Assembly: GCA_017520425.1 (NCBI GenBank)
Contig: JAFXFO010000012.1
Location: 1 to 42,651 of the forward strand
DNA: 42,651 nt
Origin: Lachnospiraceae bacterium
Lineage (GTDB): Bacteria; Bacillota; Clostridia; Lachnospirales; Lachnospiraceae
Direction: 5' to 3'
Each line of letters begins with the position of its first letter. The stretch's first letter is position 1. Under the pieces are notes generated by a model. The model was not told the origin of the DNA. It did not search any database and saw nothing but the letters and a program-made list of their open reading frames with translations. Shown one piece after another: positions 1-11,534 of the stretch. The position numbers and the translations under genes are program-made.

Positions 1-45
1 CTCATTATAACGGAAAGGTGATTTTTTTGTATAACAAACACTGCG

Positions 46-118
46 CACCCGCATAGCGGGTGGTTGTATGTTTCGTGCGTACGTCGTTTCTCTTTCGGAG
101 AAACTCGTAGCTACGCAC
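46..118. repeat. Nested palindromic intergenic element
   Basis: There are two adjacent dyads. A perfect 7-bp hairpin lies at 46-62 (CACCCGC, loop ATA, GCGGGTG). A nested hairpin lies at 75-118: outer arms GTGCGTA (75-81) and TACGCAC (112-118) enclose inner arms GTTTCTC (86-92) and GAGAAAC (98-104). There is no T-run, so it is not a simple terminator. Its layout resembles the element at 41764-41803, which suggests a dispersed palindromic repeat of this genome. Function is unknown. Confidence 0.55.
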
Positions 119-144
119 TCAACCAGGCTAAAGCCCATAACACA

Positions 145-174
145 AAAAGGCGTTCCCAATCGGGAACGCCTTCT
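145..174 (-). terminator. Rho-independent terminator of the Dabb gene
   Basis: A perfect 11-bp stem, AAGGCGTTCCC (147-157) with GGGAACGCCTT (162-172) and a 4-nt loop, lies 10 bases past the Dabb stop codon. On the minus strand the stem is followed by a short T-run. Confidence 0.85.
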
Positions 175-182
175 CTAATTGA

Positions 183-485
183 TCACACTTCATAATCCAT
201 ACAAGCTCTGGTCTTGGTGTAAGGTCTTACCTTGGTATCTGCCACTTCCACATGGGCGGGATGCACTGCATAGCCTTTCAAAGAAGCCTCATCCACAAAA
301 GTAGAATCCAGCATCACATCCACGTTAGAGGAAGCCAGGCAATCGGTCTGTACCTTGATTTCTACCAAACCGTCAATCTTGCCCTGTAATCCTTCTAAGC
401 CGGCTTTGATACCTGCCTTAATATCAGCCTTTTCCTCAGCACTAAATTCATCCTTTAACTGCCATAAAATAACATGCTTTACCAT
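183..485 (-). CDS. Dabb family (stress-responsive A/B barrel) protein
   Basis: This is a protein of about 100 residues beginning MVKHVILWQLKDEF, the typical first strand of the dimeric alpha/beta-barrel (Dabb) family, with the conserved early His and a central HVEVAD-like segment near the C-terminus. Family members are small cytosolic dimers; some act in stress responses and some are enzymes, and nothing here fixes a substrate. The start is one of clustered ATG codons (494, 488, 485) just after an AGAGG ribosome binding site at 499-495; 485 gives the family-like N-terminus, with 9 bases of spacing. An upstream in-frame extension to 575 runs through the lacZ terminator and is not credible. The gene stands alone between two terminators. 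Confidence 0.85.
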   Translation of the reverse strand: MVKHVILWQLKDEFSAEEKADIKAGIKAGLEGLQGKIDGLVEIKVQTDCLASSNVDVMLDSTFVDEASLKGYAVHPAHVEVADTKVRPYTKTRACMDYEV

Positions 486-534
486 CATTATCATCCTCTT
501 TCTTTCTGTTAATAAATCATCTGAAAATAGTATA

Positions 535-568
535 ACAAAAGGTACCGGAATAATCCAGTACCTTTTAT
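535..568 (-). terminator. Terminator between lacZ and the Dabb gene
   Basis: Perfect 9-bp arms AAAAGGTAC (537-545) and GTACCTTTT (558-566) enclose a 12-nt loop. The dyad is 36 bases past the beta-galactosidase stop, with A/T runs on both sides, so it could work in either direction. Confidence 0.7.
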
Positions 569-603
569 CTGACAACCTGCAAACCTAAACTTTTCTCCAA
601 TGC

Positions 604-3627
<3,024 letters not shown>

Positions 3628-3671
3628 TTATTCCAACGTTCCACAATTACTATCATAGTTACATTTTGCAA

Positions 3672-3720
3672 TTTATTGACGCATAAGTCAATAAATGATA
3701 TTGTCATTATATAACAATAT
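3672..3720. promoter_or_regulatory. Divergent lacZ/araC promoter with two inverted repeats
   Basis: A perfect 9-bp inverted repeat, TTTATTGAC (3672-3680) and GTCAATAAA (3687-3695), puts a TTGAC -35 box in each arm. Plus strand: TTGACG at 3676-3681, 17 bases, TATTGT at 3699-3704, reading towards the AraC gene. Minus strand: TTGACT at 3691-3686, 17 bases, CAAAAT, reading towards lacZ. A second dyad, ATATTGT (3698-3704) and ACAATAT (3714-3720), overlaps the plus -10. These are candidate operators for the AraC-type protein; the -10 boxes match only 4 of 6 positions. Confidence 0.55.
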
Positions 3721-3740
3721 GAACATGGAGATAAAATTTT

Positions 3741-4547
3741 ATGGCATTTTATGACTTTCCCATTATCGGTACCGAAAGCGAATTACCCCTCTACCTTGTA
3801 AATGTAGGACTTCATGAAAGACAGAACCACATCATCCGTGAAGAAGGCTTCAGCTATCCTCAGATACTTTATTGTACAAAGGGTAGTGGTACCCTGATTT
3901 TGGAAGGCAGACATTATAGTATCCACTCCTACATGGCCTTCTTTTTGCCTGCAGGCTGTCCCCACGAATACTGGACAGAAGAAGATATTTGGGACATTCA
4001 CTGGGTCGTACCATCCGGCTTTGCGGTAAATGAACTTTTGAACCATTTCGGTCTGAATAAGCCCGGAATCTTTGAACTGGGAGACACTCGTACTTTGGAC
4101 CATCATTTTCGAAAGTTACACGATGCCTTGATAGGAGACCGTATTTTCGGCAACTATCGCGCCGCCGGTTTTTTGTACGATTTTCTCATCGAGTTTTATC
4201 GTCTTACCTCTCAGGTCAACACCGACATTACTGCCCATTCCGCTGTTATCAGAGCCATGGATTATATCCACGCTCACTACCGTGAAGAGATAACCATGGA
4301 CGATCTCTGTGCTTGTACCGGCGTATCCAAGCAGCACCTTTGCCGCCTTTTTCAATCCACCTTGCATTCACGTCCTATGGAATATATTGCCAAGCGCCGA
4401 ATCCAGGCAGCAAAAGAGCTGCTCTCCAATACCCTTACTTCTGTGGAAGAAATCGCAGAAGAAACCGGGTTTTGTACCAGCAGCTACTTTTGTAAACTAT
4501 TTAAACGTTATGAAGGAATGACTCCTTCCCAATTTAGAAAAGGATAA
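3741..4547 (+). CDS. AraC family transcriptional regulator (cupin sensor)
   Basis: A 268-residue two-domain regulator. Residues about 15-140 form a cupin-like effector-binding domain (YCTKGSGTLILEGRHY, then FFLPAGCPHEYWTE). Residues about 165-266 are the double helix-turn-helix AraC domain: helix set one around TGVSKQHLCRLFQ, set two around EETGFCTSSYFCKLFKRYEGMTPSQFRK, the classical signature. Such proteins usually sense a sugar or glycoside and activate a neighbouring glycosidase gene, so control of the divergent beta-galactosidase is likely. GGAG at 3727-3730 lies 10 bases before the ATG. The ligand is inferred only from context. Confidence 0.92.
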   Translation: MAFYDFPIIGTESELPLYLVNVGLHERQNHIIREEGFSYPQILYCTKGSGTLILEGRHYSIHSYMAFFLPAGCPHEYWTEEDIWDIHWVVPSGFAVNELLNHFGLNKPGIFELGDTRTLDHHFRKLHDALIGDRIFGNYRAAGFLYDFLIEFYRLTSQVNTDITAHSAVIRAMDYIHAHYREEITMDDLCACTGVSKQHLCRLFQSTLHSRPMEYIAKRRIQAAKELLSNTLTSVEEIAEETGFCTSSYFCKLFKRYEGMTPSQFRKG

Positions 4548-4571
4548 AGTTTATCATTAAATAATACCGCT

Positions 4572-4853
4572 TTATTTTTCAAGTCTAATGTCATCTACCA
4601 TCAAATTCTTTGTAATACATTCCAACTTTACATTATGCTCCGGCATTACGAATCGAATGATTAGTCCTTTTTTATTGTGAAAATAACAGTTCAATTTTAT
4701 TCCGTCCAGATAAAAAGTATATTGCGTATCTGAAGCAATGCATTTATAGAAAATCTTGACTTTCTTGCCTGGTCTGTAAGAATCTCTTGCTCTTATATAG
4801 CATTCCTTCACTCCACAATAATCTACAGAATATTTTCTCTTCTTTTCTTTCAT
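4572..4853 (-). CDS. Small hypothetical protein
   Basis: A 93-residue lysine-rich protein with no signal peptide or membrane segment. Its body (SYRPGKKVKIFYKC, then TQYTFYLDGIKLN, then FVMPEHNVKLEC) is patterned like a short beta-sandwich repeat found at the ends of some Lachnospiraceae lipoproteins; that resemblance is from memory and tentative. The ATG at 4853 has AGAGG 7 bases upstream, whereas the ATG at 4859 sits almost on the Shine-Dalgarno and is less likely. It begins 33 bases past the lipoprotein gene and probably ends the same transcript. It could be a detached domain of that protein. Confidence 0.6.
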   Translation of the reverse strand: MKEKKRKYSVDYCGVKECYIRARDSYRPGKKVKIFYKCIASDTQYTFYLDGIKLNCYFHNKKGLIIRFVMPEHNVKLECITKNLMVDDIRLEK

Positions 4854-4886
4854 TAGCATACCTCTTAATATCCAAGAACCATTATT

Positions 4887-6242
4887 TTATTTTTCCCTTA
4901 CAGGAATACCTGTATTTCCTACAGTAAAAATACAAGCTTCTTCATTTGTATCAAAATCATCCAAAATCAAACAGTCAGGATTTAGAGGCAAAAAGTAAGT
5001 ATTCTCTGCCATATACGCAGGCGCAACATTACTTTCTCCTACTTTAATTAACTTTCCATCATTTACATTATATACTATCAGACGTATCTGGTTGTTTGCA
5101 GATTCACATCCTTCACAGAACAAATAAATATAATTATTATTATCCGATGTGTTTACATAATAAGGCTGGAATCCATATGCAAACACTTCTTCATAATGAT
5201 AGTATCCATCCAAATCAGTATAAATTCCAAAATCAGTATAATACCGCCCTGCATCATCATAATAACCGGAGCACTCCAACGTTTCTAAATCACCATTACC
5301 ATCTAAGTCTGCATAATAAGGTAAATCCAACGGCATCCGAACTATATAGGCTTCCGGAACATTCATATATTTACGATTAAATATTTCCGGATACTCCGCA
5401 AAAGAAACCTTGGCTGTCATATGACCATTTCCAGGTTCTGCCAAATCTCCCGCTGCAAAATAAAAGGTTACTCCATCATAATCCAGCGTCCAACTGATTC
5501 CATCCGACGTTGTATTCTTAAAATACTCATCTACAACATCCTCAGAGTAAAAATCCCCGGCCCAAAGGTGACTATTAAGCTCTTTTAAAACAATATCAGG
5601 AATGGGACTCATATCCAATATAACATCTGACAGTTCTAGTGCCTCACCGGTTTGTGTATCATAGTTACTTCCCCATAAACCTCTGAAATCTTCTATAAAA
5701 CCATAATCTGCATAGGAATCTGCTAAAAAACTTAATGCCACACTATCTGCTCTTCTAACCTGTACATCCAAAGTCGATATCTGTGTTACAAATTCCTCTG
5801 TTTTTTCATCCAGCATCCCCATTTCTATAGCAAAACTATAAATATTCTCAGCTTCATCATCATATGTTCGCATCTGCATTCCGGCTATTTCTGATAACCT
5901 TTGTTTCATATGAGGATACTGATTTTCTCCTTCTCTGAAAGTCAAGTTATTATTTTTACACATTATTACAAGTTTGTCATCTACCCAACGATAATCAGAA
6001 AAATACTGTTTTAGTAATAACAAAATCTCTACTTTTTTGTTATTCTCTCCTACTTCATCTTTCGGATTACTCCCTTGTTCAGACTGATTGTCTTTTACAG
6101 TCTTCTTCTGCTTGCTTTCTTCGGTTTCGCTTAAGTCAATTGTCTGTGTACTCTCCTTCTTAACTTCTGTCGGCTCTTTTCTGCACGCAACAAATATCCC
6201 TATTGTGCCAATCAACAATGCAGTTAATAAAATCTTTTTCAT
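4887..6242 (-). CDS. Lipoprotein with DUF3298/RsiV-like domain
   Basis: A 451-residue predicted lipoprotein. The start MKKILLTALL at 6242 follows a GGTGAG site and gives a signal peptide with a lipobox-like FVAC, Cys20. A low-complexity Glu/Lys/Ser linker follows (about 21-70). The middle (about 170-300, with YDTQTGEALELSDVI and DGVTFYFAAGDLA) resembles the DUF3298/RsiV-type extracytoplasmic domain. The C-terminal third begins with DLDGNGDLETL, a calcium-loop-like motif seen in FG-GAP and similar beta repeats. It should sit on the outer face of the membrane. It is 28 bases downstream of the DUF6935-like gene. The molecular function is unknown. Confidence 0.75.
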   Translation of the reverse strand: MKKILLTALLIGTIGIFVACRKEPTEVKKESTQTIDLSETEESKQKKTVKDNQSEQGSNPKDEVGENNKKVEILLLLKQYFSDYRWVDDKLVIMCKNNNLTFREGENQYPHMKQRLSEIAGMQMRTYDDEAENIYSFAIEMGMLDEKTEEFVTQISTLDVQVRRADSVALSFLADSYADYGFIEDFRGLWGSNYDTQTGEALELSDVILDMSPIPDIVLKELNSHLWAGDFYSEDVVDEYFKNTTSDGISWTLDYDGVTFYFAAGDLAEPGNGHMTAKVSFAEYPEIFNRKYMNVPEAYIVRMPLDLPYYADLDGNGDLETLECSGYYDDAGRYYTDFGIYTDLDGYYHYEEVFAYGFQPYYVNTSDNNNYIYLFCEGCESANNQIRLIVYNVNDGKLIKVGESNVAPAYMAENTYFLPLNPDCLILDDFDTNEEACIFTVGNTGIPVREK

Positions 6243-6270
6243 CAAAATCTCACCTTTCATCCCCTGTTTA

Positions 6271-6870
6271 CTATGCCCACTCATCCTGACTGGCAGGAAT
6301 CCGAATGTCTGCCAAACACTGAATATCATTAATAAACCACTGATTTGTTGACGGTTTTCTACGTAGCTTTACAGGTCTGGGCGAATCAGCACCACCACTT
6401 GTCACATAAAGTGTTGCCCAGTTTTCTTCATCAAAGGAATATGGATTCTCACTAACGGTTATTGTATAGGGAACGGAAGGAGTATATCCATTATCGGCTG
6501 TCGCACCTTTGAAAAAAGACAAAGTTTTATACTGTTTTCCCGAAAGGCGCTCTTTGATAAATAACATTTCCTTCTCATTCACACTTTCCGGTCCCTTTAA
6601 ATAATCAAGCATTTCCCATGTTGAATTTGCATCCTTTTCATAATTACAAAGTACAGCTATACACAAGGCTACCGACTTAAATGCCGTATCCAGGGAAGAT
6701 TCAGGTAATGCTTTTAACTGTATCACATTGGTAGGTAAATTGGCAAAGATAAAGGTTTCTGTGTGATTTCTTCCCTTTTCCACAGTCTTAACCTTTTCAT
6801 TCACAGTCTTTGCCACTTCTCTTTTCACTTGAGACATTAACTGGTTTTTAAGTATATCAAAAAATGCCAT
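6271..6870 (-). CDS. DUF6935-like protein
   Basis: A 199-residue protein. After a charged helical N-terminus (about 1-45, QLMSQVKREVAKTVNEKVK) comes a conserved-looking domain with LKALPESSLDTAFKSVAL, then SFFKGATADNGYTPSVPYTI, then GGADSPRPVKLRRKPS and a closing ADIRIP. I associate this pattern with DUF6935, an uncharacterised family in Firmicutes; the assignment is by memory of the family signature. There is no signal peptide. The start is the ATG at 6870, with GGGGGAG 6 bases upstream; an ATG at 6885 abuts the preceding stop codon and has no such site. It lies 15 bases after the acyl-reductase gene and is co-transcribed with it. Confidence 0.7.
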   Translation of the reverse strand: MAFFDILKNQLMSQVKREVAKTVNEKVKTVEKGRNHTETFIFANLPTNVIQLKALPESSLDTAFKSVALCIAVLCNYEKDANSTWEMLDYLKGPESVNEKEMLFIKERLSGKQYKTLSFFKGATADNGYTPSVPYTITVSENPYSFDEENWATLYVTSGGADSPRPVKLRRKPSTNQWFINDIQCLADIRIPASQDEWA

Positions 6871-6885
6871 TTTGTTCTCCCCCAT

Positions 6886-9837
6886 TTATTTCTTCCAATC
6901 ATATATCAGCAAGTATCGTAATCCTACTTTAGACCATTTAAACCCTAACTTCTGAAGCACACTCACCGTAAATATATTGCTTGTAGGAATATTTCTCGAT
7001 AGTGTGGCTATGGAATTATAAAATGCCAATACTGCAACATCAGCGTCGCCCTTCCACTCTTTTAATTTCTTTTCAAAAACAGCCTGTTCTGTTTTCTTGA
7101 TTCGATATAAAAGCCTTCGGCTGAATGCCTTAAGGGTATATGTATGCGGATTATACAAATGATAGATATTGTTTACTTTTTTATTAAAACATAGTTTGAC
7201 ATAAGCATCCGCACATTCATCAACCGGAGTAAAATCAATTAAATACTCTGCAAGAGCTTCCCCGTACAAACCTATTTTCAAAAGACCTCTGCACCGCTTC
7301 ACAAAACCGTTATCCTTGGCGTTTATTTGAAATTTACCATCTGATACTCTCCATGTCAAGTTACCAATACGGAAAATATTAGCTCTTAATCCTTCTTTTC
7401 TTGCAAGTAATACTAGCTCTTCTGCTTTATACTTAGAATGGATATATACATTCTGTGTATATTTTTGTCCAATATTAAGGCTGAATTCGTCAAATACTGC
7501 GTCAGGATATCCTTGTTCAACGGTTCCGGAACCGCTCACGCTGGCAGTAGATGTATGCTGTAAGATTGCATTAGCTTCCTTGCAAAACTCAATCACATTT
7601 TGTGTTCCCATAACATTGGTACGTTCAAAATCTTCATAATGTCCTGCATGGCTTACATTTGCGGCTGTGTGAATTACCATATCAATTCGGTTAACAAGTG
7701 TTTTATATACTTCATCAGAAAGACCGAACTTCCCTTTTTCAATATCGCCTTCCACTACAGAATAAGTAAAGCCAGTATATTCCTTCGGAAAATAATTTTC
7801 CAATACCCGTTTTAACTTGTAATAATCTCTCACCAGACAAACAATGGTTATGTTATGCTTGGTCAATTCACGCAAAATGTGAGAACCCAAAAAACCTGTG
7901 GCACCAGTCAGTAGCACGCATTTCATTTCTGCATCGTAATCCAGATTAGAATTGTGTTGAATCAGTTCGTTTACTTCATCACAATTATTTTCTATAAACA
8001 TCTTTTCCTCTTTCGAAACAAGATGATATTCCAGCATTTCTGCTGTTGGACTCGTATAAATATCCTGAACTTGCACTCCCAAAATAAGTGCCGCTTCAAC
8101 TGCTGTCAGACTCTCTCCCCCCATATCAAAGAAATCATCCCTAATACCAATCCTTGTCCGACCAAGTACTTCCTCAAATGCCTCAACAATCTTTTTCTGA
8201 ATAGCGGTAGACGGGGGAATATACTCTAACGCATTCTTTTGGATAGTATTATCAATCAACTGCATTGCTTCTTTGCGTTTGATTTTCAATGTAGTTGTTT
8301 TGGGGAATTCTCTTGCTATGAAATCAATCGCTACAATCTTTTTATATGTAGGAAGACTTGTATTAATCTTATTCAATTCTGTTCTTATGTCATTAATCCC
8401 TTGCGTATCACTGATATCTACCGGATGAACAGCAGCGCAAATTTTACCATCCCGCTCATATACCATTACATCCTTGACACCATCAATTGTCATAAGTTGT
8501 GATTCAAGTTCCTCCGGATATATGTTTTTACCATTGGAAAGAATGATTAGATTCTTACTGCGCCCTGTTATATAAAGATATCCATCCTCATCTAAATAGC
8601 CTAAATCACCTGTGCGGAACCAACCATCCTCGGTTATTACTTCCGCGGTGGCCTCCGGATTCTTATAATATCCCAGCATGACACAATCACCTTTTGTAAG
8701 TATATCACCCTGCTCAATCTTTACTGACATGCAAGCAATCGGTTTTCCTACAGAACCTAGTCTATTCTCCTTGGGACAATTGCTCGAAACCAAGGGAGCA
8801 CACTCCGTAAGACCATACCCCTGATATATATTTACACCAAATTCTTCGAAGGCTTTTGCCACTTCTATACGGAGTGCCGCTCCTCCTACAACAATACTTG
8901 TAAGATTTCCTCCAAATTTATTAAGCAAACTCTTATACAGTTTTCGACTTATATCAATTTTGAAAACCTTAAGAATACGGTTAATTCTCTTTGCTATTAC
9001 CATTTTGCGCTTATTCTTACCCGATGAAATACTTTCCATAATTTTCTTATAGAACGCTTCTATAATGGTTGGAACAACAAGTATAATCGCAGGCTTAAAT
9101 CGATTAAGGTTCAGTACTATATTCTCAAGCTTATCATTAATACATATGGTTATTCCGCGATATAACATTCCAAGATGACCAATGGTAAGCTCATATGTAT
9201 GATGAATGGGCAAGACAGACATTGCAACAGGCTCACAGTGAATGTTTTCAAGAATATTCATTCTATAATATTCCTTTATATTAGCAGTAATGTTCGTGTG
9301 ACTTAGCATAACTCCTTTACTGACACCTGTTGTACCTGAAGTAAATAATATTTCCGCAAGTCCCTCCGACTCGATTAGGGGAAGAATTGCAGGTATTGTG
9401 TGCAGAATCTCCTGAAAACACTCTCCGGAAAAACGAATCACCCTCATCTTTAGTTTTTCCTTCTGTTCAAAAGTTTTAAGTAAATGCTCAAATTCCTCAG
9501 ATACAAATACCAACTCTACATCACCCATTTCCAGAATATTCATCATCTCTTTCTCAGAAAGCATCCTGTCAACAGGAACAACAACATTAGCACTACCGGT
9601 AATACCCAAAAAGGCTGTTATCCATTGATAACTAGTCGCTCCAATAATAGCGATATGACGTCTGTAATATCCCTCCTGTACCAACCACGAAGCAATGCTT
9701 TTGGCATCTTTTGCCAACTCTGCATATGTCTTGTCAACAATCATATCATCAACAATATATCTGTAAGCAACTCTGTTGCTGTATTCCTCTTTCATTATTG
9801 TTACTAATTCCTGTAAATTCGTCAGTTTCGTAATCAT
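6886..9837 (-). CDS. Adenylation-carrier-thioester reductase (CAR-like) protein
   Basis: A 983-residue three-domain enzyme. The adenylation domain (about 1-530) has LFTSGTTGVSKG (164-175), YQGYGLTE (338-345), RTGDLGYLDEDG (408-419), GRSKNLIILSNGKNIYPEE and a C-terminal catalytic Lys in TTTLKIKR (about 518). A carrier domain (about 540-610) has DMGGESL with the pantetheine Ser at 576. An NAD(P)-binding reductase (about 640-983) has LLTGATGFLGSH and the YxxxK pair Y798/K802. There is no condensation domain, so the expected reaction is ATP-dependent activation of a free carboxylic acid, thioester formation and reductive release as an aldehyde. The adenylation part looks more like long-chain acyl-CoA synthetases than amino-acid domains. 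AAAGGA precedes the ATG by 9 bases. It needs a phosphopantetheinyl transferase encoded elsewhere. Confidence 0.88.
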   Translation of the reverse strand: MITKLTNLQELVTIMKEEYSNRVAYRYIVDDMIVDKTYAELAKDAKSIASWLVQEGYYRRHIAIIGATSYQWITAFLGITGSANVVVPVDRMLSEKEMMNILEMGDVELVFVSEEFEHLLKTFEQKEKLKMRVIRFSGECFQEILHTIPAILPLIESEGLAEILFTSGTTGVSKGVMLSHTNITANIKEYYRMNILENIHCEPVAMSVLPIHHTYELTIGHLGMLYRGITICINDKLENIVLNLNRFKPAIILVVPTIIEAFYKKIMESISSGKNKRKMVIAKRINRILKVFKIDISRKLYKSLLNKFGGNLTSIVVGGAALRIEVAKAFEEFGVNIYQGYGLTECAPLVSSNCPKENRLGSVGKPIACMSVKIEQGDILTKGDCVMLGYYKNPEATAEVITEDGWFRTGDLGYLDEDGYLYITGRSKNLIILSNGKNIYPEELESQLMTIDGVKDVMVYERDGKICAAVHPVDISDTQGINDIRTELNKINTSLPTYKKIVAIDFIAREFPKTTTLKIKRKEAMQLIDNTIQKNALEYIPPSTAIQKKIVEAFEEVLGRTRIGIRDDFFDMGGESLTAVEAALILGVQVQDIYTSPTAEMLEYHLVSKEEKMFIENNCDEVNELIQHNSNLDYDAEMKCVLLTGATGFLGSHILRELTKHNITIVCLVRDYYKLKRVLENYFPKEYTGFTYSVVEGDIEKGKFGLSDEVYKTLVNRIDMVIHTAANVSHAGHYEDFERTNVMGTQNVIEFCKEANAILQHTSTASVSGSGTVEQGYPDAVFDEFSLNIGQKYTQNVYIHSKYKAEELVLLARKEGLRANIFRIGNLTWRVSDGKFQINAKDNGFVKRCRGLLKIGLYGEALAEYLIDFTPVDECADAYVKLCFNKKVNNIYHLYNPHTYTLKAFSRRLLYRIKKTEQAVFEKKLKEWKGDADVAVLAFYNSIATLSRNIPTSNIFTVSVLQKLGFKWSKVGLRYLLIYDWKK

Positions 9838-9911
9838 ATGCTGTAATCCTTTCCGTTCTATCTCTTCTTTTTGATGTCAAATCCACCTGCCTATTAATGA
9901 CCCCCGGATTC

Positions 9912-9940
9912 TTGACTGTGTTTAGAACGTGTTATATAAT
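9912..9940 (+). promoter_or_regulatory. Strong sigma-A-type promoter of the solute-binding protein unit
   Basis: TTGACT at 9912-9917 and TATAAT at 9935-9940 are separated by exactly 17 bases, reading plus. The start point should fall near 9947, leaving a leader of about 245 nt before the ATG at 10192. This is the main signal in the 354-base gap between the divergent genes. Confidence 0.75.
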
Positions 9941-9958
9941 ATTAGTGCTTATTTTTTC

Positions 9959-10128
9959 AGGGGGTGGTCTCTGCGTTCGTTGGCGCGTAGACAGAGACTT
10001 TAATAGAGGATACCCCTTCTAAATTTGATACACCAGCATTACTTATATCCCCCTTCAGTAACGCATGCACATAATATATTAATGATTTCTCCGTTTTTGT
10101 CCCCCTCAATCCCCTCCATTTTGAGGGG
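9959..10128 (+). promoter_or_regulatory. Structured 5' leader of the solute-binding protein gene
   Basis: Near the predicted RNA 5' end, AGGGGGT (9959-9965) can pair with ACCCCTT (10012-10018, one G-U), enclosing a 7-bp hairpin GTCTCTG (9967-9973) with CAGAGAC (10092-offset: 9992-9998). Further on, CCCCTCAA (10102-10109) pairs perfectly with TTGAGGGG (10121-10128); a T-run begins around 10138, too far from the stem for a standard terminator. I do not recognise a known riboswitch class. The rest of the gap holds no credible gene. Confidence 0.4.
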
Positions 10129-10191
10129 AAAATGATATTTTTTTTGACAAATCGTGTGAATTCATGCGAAAAAGCCAGGGAGGTAATTATC

Positions 10192-11519
10192 ATGAAGAAA
10201 ATTTTATTACTATTGCTTAACATTGTATTACTGGTATTCTATATGACCGGTTGCGCAAAAAAATCAACCCTTTCTCCTAACAATCCAGTCACCTTAACTA
10301 TGTGGCATGTTTACGGAGATCAAGCCGATTCCCCTATGAACAAAATGGTTGATGAATTCAATTCAACAGTAGGACAGGATATGGGCATTGTAATCACTGT
10401 CACCAACGTAGCAAGTACATCCAAAATCCGCTATCAACTCTTAGATGCACAGGCAGGTAAACCCGGCGTACCCGATATGCCCGACTTGTTTTCCTGTCAT
10501 ACTAATATGGCCCTTGCCTTGGGTACAGAAAATCTAATCAACTGGAATGACTACTTCACAACCGAGGAACTGAGTGTTTACATACCGGAATTTATTGAGG
10601 ACGGAACTATGGAAGAACGTCTGGTAGTTTTTCCTGTTTCTAAATCTACCTACGCACTCTTTGTAAATGGGTCACAATTTGAAAGATTTTCTGCCGATAC
10701 GGGTGTTACCTATGATATGCTATCCACTTGGGATAGTTTCTTTGATGTGGCCGAAAAATATTATGTATGGTCAGGCGGAAAACCCATCTGTACATTTGAT
10801 TACTTTATTCGTCATATCGAACTTGATATGCAAGCTAAAGAAGCGAATTCGTATATACCGAGGATGGCTGGTACGATTTCACTAATCCGTCCCTATATGA
10901 TTCCTGGATGAAATTTGCTAAGCCTATGGCACAGGGACATATTGCAATTGCAGACCAGTACTCAAGTACTCAAGTCATGACAGGGGAAACCCTGATTGGT
11001 ATTGGCTCTACAGCCGGTATTTCCTATTACAATGATATTGTTACTTATCCCGATAATACCTCTGAGCCTATGAGTGTCCATGTTCTTCCTTTACCCCAAA
11101 CCGGAACTGGTCAGGAATATATGCCCCAGACAGGAGTAGGTATGTGTGCTTACAAGACCACCGAACAAAAAGCCGAAGCCGCTTCGGTTTTCGTTCACTG
11201 GTTTACAGAAGGTAATCGCAATCTGGAGTTTGTATCACAGACTGGCTATATGCCTGTAAATAATGAAGCTTTCGATGCTATTGAATCTTATACCTTTGAA
11301 AACAATGGTTATGCCAGTCTGTATGCAGCAATACGTGCTATGAAAGAAAATTATACCCCTGTAGTCAGACCTGACTTTGACAACTTCTACGAAAGCACAA
11401 ATATACTGTATACCGGTCTGCGTGAAATGCAACCTAACTTACAATCCCGTGCCAATAAAGGCGAGGATATCGAAGCATTGGCAAAAGAAACTTGGAATTT
11501 CTTTCAATCCGTCCGATAA
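10192..11519 (+). pseudogene. ABC sugar-type solute-binding lipoprotein, frameshifted
   Basis: An extracellular solute-binding protein split by a frameshift. The first part (10192-10911) has a signal peptide with lipobox MTGC (Cys21) and then the family start VTLTMWHVYGDQ. It stays in frame until about 10848-10857 and then runs out of frame to a stop at 10909-10911. The second frame resumes with TEDGWYDF and continues (MKFAKPMAQGHIAIAD, then GVGMCAYKTTEQKAEAA) to a stop at 11519. One missing base in the TATATA stretch near 10851-10857 would restore about 443 residues. AGGGAGG precedes the ATG by 8 bases. Family members bind sugars for ABC importers, but no permease gene is adjacent. A sequencing error is the main alternative to a pseudogene. 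Confidence 0.82.
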
Positions 11520-11534
11520 GGAAAAGGTGATATC

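Noticed and set aside
10122-10145. Terminator before the solute-binding gene
   Set aside because: The dyad at 10102-10128 is separated from the T-run by about 9 non-T bases, so it does not fit a standard intrinsic terminator.
9957-10223. Minus-strand open frame of 88 codons in the lacZ-distal divergent gap
   Set aside because: It runs through the hairpins and the plus-strand promoter leader, has no ribosome binding site and no recognisable product.
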